A stretch of 64,000 nt of DNA from Gracilibacillus caseinilyticus (GTDB taxonomy: Bacteria; Bacillota; Bacilli; Bacillales; Amphibacillaceae), in NCBI RefSeq assembly GCF_022919115.1, contig NZ_CP095072.1, positions 248,001-312,000 on the forward strand, given 5' to 3'. Positions 59,529-64,000 of the stretch are shown in pieces (position 1 is the first letter of the stretch; each line of letters starts with the position of its first letter). The notes under the pieces were generated by a model. It had not been told where the DNA came from and ran no database searches. It saw nothing but the letters and a program-made list of their open reading frames with translations. The position numbers and the translations under genes were made by a program.

Positions 59529-60347
59529 TTAGTGCTCTTCTGCATATTCATCTAGAAAACGCTCAATTAAATCCGCTGGGAATCCTTTTCGGAACAGGGC
59601 TGCTTTCACCTTAAGCTTCCATCCTTGGCCGGCTTCTTTCTTTTGAAATTTTGTCACCAACTTCTCACCTTGAAATACAATAGCATTATATTCTTCTTCT
59701 TCATCACGGGTTGAATTGATCTGGCCGATCACCTCTGAAATAACATCGAAGCCGAATCCTTTTTGGATAGCTGTTTGTTTAGCGCTGTCCAGTTGTTGTT
59801 GATATGATTTTTTACTTGATGCGGATAATTTCTTATGAATTAATTTCTCTACTTTTTTAAATTGCTTATCAAATGAGAAAAGTAATAATGCTTGTGCTGT
59901 AAAGTCTGCATTTACACCTTTGTCTGCCAATTCTTTCTTCACAAGGAGAGGACCTTTCGTCGAAGTTTCCATTCTTGTCCTGACCAAGGCTTCGGCGAAA
60001 ACTAGATCATCAATTAGCCCTTCCCGTTTCAAACGAGCCGTTACCTCGTCGATATACTGTTCATCAACTTCTTTTCGTATTAAATAATCAACAATTTCTT
60101 GCTCAGATCGCATCCTGTAACTTAAATACCTAACAGAAAGGGTATATGCCTTATAGGAAGAATCCTTTTCCTGGATTTGTGCAATCATATCAGGGGTTAA
60201 CATCTGACCTTTATGTAAATGAAACGTAATCAGCAGATCTTCATTCACGCTAAATCCGTAATATTCATTCTCATGTTCTTTCAGAAAAATATTATAACGA
60301 TCCTTCGCTTTCTTTTGCGTTGTGATTTTAGCTATTTCGGGCAACAT
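59529..60347 (-). CDS. recX: Regulatory protein RecX
   Basis: Modulator of RecA filaments, 272 residues, close to B. subtilis RecX. It consists of repeated three-helix units, recognisable as LSYRMRSEQEIVDYLIRKEVDEQYIDEV-type patterns (about 85-150), and two further units ending KGFPADLIERFLDEY. The N-terminal 70 residues form a separate domain (KKAKDRYNIFL). The ATG at 60347 follows GAGGTG closely; the frame extends to 60374. It is divergent from yfhF with only 69 bp between. Confidence 0.92.
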   Translation of the reverse strand: MLPEIAKITTQKKAKDRYNIFLKEHENEYYGFSVNEDLLITFHLHKGQMLTPDMIAQIQEKDSSYKAYTLSVRYLSYRMRSEQEIVDYLIRKEVDEQYIDEVTARLKREGLIDDLVFAEALVRTRMETSTKGPLLVKKELADKGVNADFTAQALLLFSFDKQFKKVEKLIHKKLSASSKKSYQQQLDSAKQTAIQKGFGFDVISEVIGQINSTRDEEEEYNAIVFQGEKLVTKFQKKEAGQGWKLKVKAALFRKGFPADLIERFLDEYAEEH

Positions 60348-60416
60348 GATCACCTCTTTACACCATTCTATCACACAAACATTTGTTCTACAAATTATAA
60401 CAGGGGGTTAGCACTT

Positions 60417-61316
60417 ATGAATATCGTTATTGCAGGTGGAACAGGTTATGTAGGCAAAAATCTGACAACAGCTTTGACTAACAATGGACATAATGTTTAT
60501 ATATTAACAAGAAATCCAGATCAGCATCACAATCAAGAAAAGGTAACCTATATTGGCTGGCTGAATGAGGAATATCAACCTGAACAGCAGCTGCCTGACA
60601 TTGATGCCATCGTCAATCTTGCAGGCGATTCCTTATTCGGATACTGGACAAAAACAAAGAAAGATAAAATTTTTCAAAGCAGAATTAATGCAACTTATGC
60701 GTTGATCGATTTAATCAAGAAGATGAATACAAAGCCAGAAGTACTTATTAACGCATCAGCAGTCGGCTATTTTGGCACATCACAGGACCAGACCTTTACT
60801 GAATTCTCTGAAGAAAAAGGGAATGATTTCTTAGCTGAAGTTACCCAAGCATGGGAGCAAACTGCTGTTGAAGCACGCTCATACGGTGTACGAACAGTGA
60901 TCGCAAGACTTGGAGTAATCCTGGGCAAAGAAGGTGCACTTCCATTGATGGCAATGCCCTTCCGCTTATTTGTCGGAGGGAAAATCGGCTCCGGTAAGCA
61001 ATGGGTTTCTTGGATTCATATTGATGATGTCGTTGGATTGATTCTGTTTGCCATTCACAATAAGGAAGTGAATAAAGCCTTTCATTTAACAAGTCCTCAG
61101 CCTGTTCAGAACAAAGCCTTAGCCCGAACACTCGGTATAGTATTACATCGGCCGAATTGGTTTCCGACGCCAACATTTTTACTGAAAACTGTTTTAGGAG
61201 ATATGAGCATTTTAGTGGTTGATGGTCAGAAGGTACTTCCAGAGAAAGCAATGGATTTAGGCTATGAGTTCAACTTCCCAACTATTGAGATGGCGTTGAA
61301 TAAAATCTACGAATAA
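60417..61316 (+). CDS. yfhF: YfhF, TIGR01777-family epimerase-like protein
   Basis: A 299-residue extended short-chain dehydrogenase/epimerase-like protein. The Rossmann motif is IAGGTGYVGKNL near 5-16, and INASAVGYFG carries the Tyr of the active site region. The C-terminal DUF1731-type part has LARTLGIVLHRPNWFPTP. It resembles cell division inhibitor SulA-annotated homologues, but the real reaction is unknown. GGGGGTT precedes the ATG at 60417; an upstream extension of the frame overlaps recX and is not supported. Confidence 0.88.
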   Translation: MNIVIAGGTGYVGKNLTTALTNNGHNVYILTRNPDQHHNQEKVTYIGWLNEEYQPEQQLPDIDAIVNLAGDSLFGYWTKTKKDKIFQSRINATYALIDLIKKMNTKPEVLINASAVGYFGTSQDQTFTEFSEEKGNDFLAEVTQAWEQTAVEARSYGVRTVIARLGVILGKEGALPLMAMPFRLFVGGKIGSGKQWVSWIHIDDVVGLILFAIHNKEVNKAFHLTSPQPVQNKALARTLGIVLHRPNWFPTPTFLLKTVLGDMSILVVDGQKVLPEKAMDLGYEFNFPTIEMALNKIYE

Positions 61317-61473
61317 CAGCTTTTTTTCGTCATTTTCATCCATTTATGACGTTTTCATCAATTAATAATGAAGTTTTCTTAATATTCCTTCATTTTACTC
61401 AATATTTTTTCGTATTTTTTTTGCATTTACCTATTTACAATTACTAGCTTTATTGTGTAATATAAGGAGAGAA

Positions 61474-61587
61474 ATGAGCAAGTATTATTGTTGCGACGTT
61501 TATATAGGGAAGGCAAATGGTGCGCCACCAGTTATAGCTGGTTCTAGTGGGTTCGATTCCCACCCCGAATTTTTGTTTAAATTTTGA
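61474..61587 (+). CDS. Candidate leader peptide of the GNAT gene, 37 aa
   Basis: An ATG with a strong AAGGAGA site opens a 37-codon frame starting MSKYYCCDVYIGKANG and ending HPEFLFKF, with the TGA at 61585-61587. A TACAAT at 61436-61441 could be the promoter -10. The last codons coincide with RNA segment 1 of an alternative-hairpin set, and the stop codon sits in the hairpin loop. I know no homologue. Its role as a sensor of ribosome stalling is inferred from this arrangement. Confidence 0.5.
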   Translation: MSKYYCCDVYIGKANGAPPVIAGSSGFDSHPEFLFKF

Positions 61588-61676
61588 TAAAAATTCGAGG
61601 GTGGTAAAGACACTATCATGCACTACAATTCTGTCTTCTTTGTCCACCCTCCAAAGTAATTAAGGAGGGATTTTTT
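61559..61676 (+). promoter_or_regulatory. Alternative-hairpin attenuator before the GNAT gene
   Basis: Four segments can pair exclusively. Segment 1 (61560-61574) pairs with 2 (61589-61604) over 15 bp with one bulge. Segment 2 (GAGGGTGG, 61597-61604) pairs perfectly with 3 (CCACCCTC, 61644-61651), extended by six more pairs. Segment 3 (CCCTCC, 61647-61652) pairs with 4 (GGAGGG, 61664-61669), the Shine-Dalgarno of the GNAT gene, followed by six T. So 1:2 plus 3:4 would hide the start, and 2:3 would expose it. This is the erm-type translational attenuation layout. Confidence 0.55.
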
Positions 61677-62225
61677 ATGCTTAAAAAACGAGATGTTCAG
61701 GACGCACCGGTTTTATTCGAATTAATGTCACATCCTGAAGTTTTTCCGTATGTTAGACACAAAGCATATTCCAGTGATGAATTTTACTTTTTAACGAAAC
61801 AAACCATAGAGGCCGAAGAAAACGGTGAATTGATTTCACGTACGATTATGGATGAATATTATAATCCAATTGGAACGATTAATTTATTTGATATCGAAAA
61901 TAATGGCGGATTTCTGGCTACATGGATCGGCCAGCCCTATTTCGGCAAAGGCTATAACAAATTAGCAAAGGATGCTTTCTTTAATGAGATGTTTTGCCAT
62001 CATCCGATTGATACTATTTTCATTAAGATCCGCCGTACTAATACACGTTCTTTAAAGGCGATCTTAAAGATTCCATATGTCATGCATGGAAATGAAGTAT
62101 ATGATGGGGTTTTTGCTAAAATAAACTGTGACCAGGAAGAACCTGTTTATGACTTATATGTGATCAAAAAAGAAACGTACTTCTCCCATTTAGAATCGGC
62201 CAAAGAAAACGAAGAAGCAATTTGA
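61677..62225 (+). CDS. GNAT family N-acetyltransferase
   Basis: A 182-residue acetyltransferase of the RimJ/RimL-like group. It opens LKKRDVQDAPVLFELMSHPEVFPYV; the acetyl-CoA region is around IGTINLFDIENNGGFLATWIGQPYFGKGYNKLAKDAFF (about 60-100), and RRTNTRSLKAIL near 120 is the conserved Asn-containing C-terminal signature. The substrate could be a protein, an antibiotic or a tRNA-linked molecule. The ribosome site GGAGG is embedded in a hairpin of the upstream leader, so expression is likely conditional. Confidence 0.85.
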   Translation: MLKKRDVQDAPVLFELMSHPEVFPYVRHKAYSSDEFYFLTKQTIEAEENGELISRTIMDEYYNPIGTINLFDIENNGGFLATWIGQPYFGKGYNKLAKDAFFNEMFCHHPIDTIFIKIRRTNTRSLKAILKIPYVMHGNEVYDGVFAKINCDQEEPVYDLYVIKKETYFSHLESAKENEEAI

Positions 62226-62229
62226 ACTG

Positions 62230-62390
62230 TTATCCACAAACCTGTGCACAATGTGTATAAGGCTTGTGGATCTTGTTTTGATAAGGGCAGTTATACAGAT
62301 GGTTTCAGCTACTTAATTTGTGGATAATGTTCATAAGTGTGTTTGCATTGTTAATTATAAGCTTTTTTATGTGGATAATCCTGTGTATAT
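62230..62390. promoter_or_regulatory. DnaA-box cluster
   Basis: The gap holds three perfect DnaA boxes TTATCCACA: 62230-62238 (plus), 62319-62327 and 62370-62378 (minus). A TTATACACA lies at 62252-62260 (minus), and near-matches at 62291-62299, 62329-62337 and 62382-62390. An AT-rich stretch (62345-62370) lies among them. This density suggests a DnaA-titration or regulatory site, or a replication-linked control of the adjacent gene. Confidence 0.75.
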
Positions 62391-62451
62391 TCTATAAAGG
62401 GGTTGCGCATTTCTTTCGGTTAGGCGTATGATAAATAGCGGAGGATGTAAC

Positions 62452-62820
62452 ATGAAATATATTCGAATTGTTTTACAAATAAGTGTGTTATTTATTTTTT
62501 CTTATATTGGTGAATGGATCCAGGAAGTGTTCTCACTCTTTATCCCAGGTAGCATCATCGGCATGCTGCTCTTTTTTGTGCTCCTTACAACTAAAATAAT
62601 AAAAGTAAAATGGATCGAGGACGGCATCGACTTCATTATGAAAGACATGCCGATCTTTTTTGTTCCTGTAACGGTTGGGGTTGTGGAACATCTTCACTTC
62701 TTTGCTGGAAAAGGAAGTCTGTTAATCCCCCTCACGATGCTGAGTACCTTTTTGGTCGTTTCGATCAGCAGTCTCTTCACCTCGTTACTTCTAAAGAAAG
62801 AAGCTGATAGCCATGAATGA
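62452..62820 (+). CDS. CidA/LrgA family membrane protein (holin-like, PftA-type)
   Basis: A 122-residue protein with four membrane helices. The family signature IPGSIIGMLLFFVLL lies near 31-45, and PIFFVPVTVGVVEH near 70-83. It forms a complex with the LrgB partner encoded next, with an 8-bp overlap. Members act in murein hydrolase control or, in B. subtilis (PftAB), in pyruvate transport. Which applies here is open; no LytTR/LytS two-component genes are nearby. GGAGG precedes the ATG. The DnaA boxes lie in its promoter region. Confidence 0.88.
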   Translation: MKYIRIVLQISVLFIFSYIGEWIQEVFSLFIPGSIIGMLLFFVLLTTKIIKVKWIEDGIDFIMKDMPIFFVPVTVGVVEHLHFFAGKGSLLIPLTMLSTFLVVSISSLFTSLLLKKEADSHE

Positions 62821-63499
62821 TATCATCACTGGTGCTTGCTTTTTCCTGGTCACCATACTTGTCTTCGCGATTGCCAAACAAGTATATAAGAGAATTCCGA
62901 CTCCTTTTACATTGCCAATCTTTTTGACGTCTGTATTTTTTGTCATTGTATTATTGACTACAGATTTTTCTTACCCCGATTATTGGAATGGTGGCAAATG
63001 GATCGATCAATTTCTTGGACCCGTCGTAGTCGCATTGGCTTTACCATTGTATCGACAGCTCGATTTAATTAAGCGATATGCCCGGACGATTCTTACCGGT
63101 GTGTTTGCCGGATCGGTGATTGGTGTTTTAACCGGGATCATCGGTGCCAAACTGCTCGGATTTAAAAATTTCATTATTCAAACAGTGGCAGCTAAATCTG
63201 TTACCACTCCTGTTGCACTGAGTATTACAGACACCGCCCATGGCAATTTAGCGTTGGCGGCAGTGTTCGTCATGATTGCCGGTATTAGTGGTGCGATGTT
63301 CGGTCCTCTGATCTTGAGACTTTGCCGAATTACCCACCCTGTAGCAAGAGGAATAGGTATTGGTACTGCTTCTCATGCGATTGGTACATCGAAAGCATTG
63401 GAGTTAGGAGAACTTGAAGGATCTGTCAGTGCGTTGTCAATGACGATTAGTGCTGTTATTGTTTCTTTTTTGGTGCCATTGTTTTTAGTTTTCGTATAG
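62813..63499 (+). CDS. LrgB family membrane protein (PftB-type)
   Basis: A 228-residue partner of the preceding LrgA-like protein, with about seven membrane helices. The LrgB signature is QTVAAKSVTTPVALSITDTAHG near 121-142 and GIGIGTASHAIGTSKALELGELEGSVSALSM near 180-210. Its start overlaps the upstream gene by 8 bp. Likely role as for the partner: pyruvate or small-metabolite transport, or autolysis control. Confidence 0.9.
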   Translation: MNDIITGACFFLVTILVFAIAKQVYKRIPTPFTLPIFLTSVFFVIVLLTTDFSYPDYWNGGKWIDQFLGPVVVALALPLYRQLDLIKRYARTILTGVFAGSVIGVLTGIIGAKLLGFKNFIIQTVAAKSVTTPVALSITDTAHGNLALAAVFVMIAGISGAMFGPLILRLCRITHPVARGIGIGTASHAIGTSKALELGELEGSVSALSMTISAVIVSFLVPLFLVFV

Positions 63500-63618
63500 T
63501 GCAGTCTCTTTTTGCCTAAGCTTAACTATTGACAAAGCATGTTTCAAGCGTTAATTTATAACATGATTCTCTGCAAATCTGTACAAGCAAAAGACGGATT
63601 TAGATGGAAGGTGATAGG

Positions 63619-63864
63619 ATGGGAATCGTTGTCGTAGAAATTTGTGATAGCAATTTAATGAATACATTTGATATAGAAACACTGATCGAATCCGAATATC
63701 CTGAGGTGGCCGTTCTGATTAGTGACTGCTTAAGCTTCTGCGGGTTGTGCCGGCTCAAACCGTATTCGCTGGTAAACAATCGCAGAATCCATGGCAAAAC
63801 ACCTAAGGAAACGTTGGACAAGATCCGCACAGCAATTGAAGAAGAGCTTGCTGTTTTTGAATAA
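63619..63864 (+). CDS. YuzB-like DUF1450 protein
   Basis: An 81-residue cytosolic protein, VVVEICDSNLMN near the start and ISDCLSFCGLCRLKPYSLVNNRRI near 35-58. The CLSFCGLC cysteines look like a metal or redox site and are characteristic of the DUF1450 family, to which B. subtilis YuzB belongs. The function is unknown. GGAAGGTG precedes the ATG at 63619. It is monocistronic, followed by a hairpin. Confidence 0.87.
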   Translation: MGIVVVEICDSNLMNTFDIETLIESEYPEVAVLISDCLSFCGLCRLKPYSLVNNRRIHGKTPKETLDKIRTAIEEELAVFE

Positions 63865-63874
63865 CATCAATGAG

Positions 63875-63899
63875 GGCTGGGATATTAATTGTCTCAGCC
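63875..63899 (+). terminator. Hairpin after the YuzB-like gene
   Basis: GGCTGGGA and TCTCAGCC pair over 8 bp with one G-U pair, followed by TTTGCT. The T-run is short. Confidence 0.6.
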
Positions 63900-64000
63900 T
63901 TTGCTGTGTCCAATTTGATTATCGTTGGGCTATGTAGTTGTTATTTTGTTTGAATGTAACCCGCTTTCGTACTTTTCTCTGCTCCGATCATCCACTTTTG

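Noticed and set aside
61547..61563. A tRNA gene in the GNAT leader
   Set aside because: Only a T-arm is present; no acceptor, D-arm or anticodon arm can be folded around it.
61589..61652. T-box riboswitch before the GNAT gene
   Set aside because: AGGGTGG resembles the start of the T-box sequence, but ACCGCG is missing, there is no recognisable Stem I or specifier loop, and the leader is too short.

Overview
The window comes from a low-GC Firmicute of the family Bacillaceae. Evidence: a gamma-type spore protein (sspE), PerR, YgzB, YgxA, RecX and YfhP, Bacillus-style Shine-Dalgarno sites, and long collinearity with the Bacillus subtilis yfhF - recX - yfhH - yfhJ - yfhP - mutY - sspE - ygaC - ygaD - ygaE - gsaB - bcp(ygaF) - perR - ygzB - ygxA - rrnD - trnD region. 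The genus cannot be fixed from sequence reading alone; Oceanobacillus or Gracilibacillus-type relatives are plausible.

Layout. 1-2.3 kb: partial methionine aminopeptidase, a MITE-like repeat and an aldo/keto reductase. 2.5-9.9 kb: a zinc-starvation island. Three Zur-box-like palindromes (8292, 9805, 9858) precede two minus-strand units: rpsN (zinc-free S14) plus a COG0523 GTPase, and a tightly coupled five-gene operon (FAD oxidoreductase, FeoB-like GTPase/permease, COG0523, dCTP deaminase-like, COG0523). 10.3-28.3 kb: accessory genes, including a DHODH-like/membrane fusion with a duplicated AHDR module, a YfmL-like RNA helicase, PadR/DUF2812, MarR/NAD(P)H oxidoreductase, RlmCD, VOC, two ECF sigma factors, an MMPL exporter with a 31-codon membrane peptide, and a two-component system. 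28.3-30.7 kb: decayed sequence and an ISL3 copy with an in-frame stop. 30.7-37.5 kb: 14 tRNAs, 5S, 23S and 16S on the minus strand, driven by three tandem promoters. 37.6-47.6 kb: ygxA, ygzB, perR, a cobalamin adenosyltransferase, bcp, a K+ channel, a BceRS-BceAB bacitracin/peptide-type module, and a frameshifted gsaB. 47.8-49.8 kb: an IS256 element inserted, with an 8-bp duplication, into a 52-bp tandem array that has a higher-order 260-bp duplication. 49.8-61.3 kb: MFS exporter, then the conserved yga/yfh block. 61.3-64 kb: a GNAT gene behind an apparent leader-peptide attenuator, a DnaA-box cluster, an LrgA/LrgB (PftAB-type) pair and a YuzB-like gene.

Main points. The zinc island combines a zinc-free ribosomal protein, three putative metal-chaperone GTPases, a FeoB-like transporter candidate and a nucleotide enzyme that could bypass zinc-dependent dCMP deaminase, giving a coherent zinc-sparing programme. 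The GNAT leader (61474-61676) has an SD-equipped 37-codon ORF overlapping the first of four mutually exclusive RNA segments, the last of which contains the GNAT ribosome binding site; this resembles erm-type translational attenuation. All functional statements are from sequence reading and family knowledge; no database search was run.
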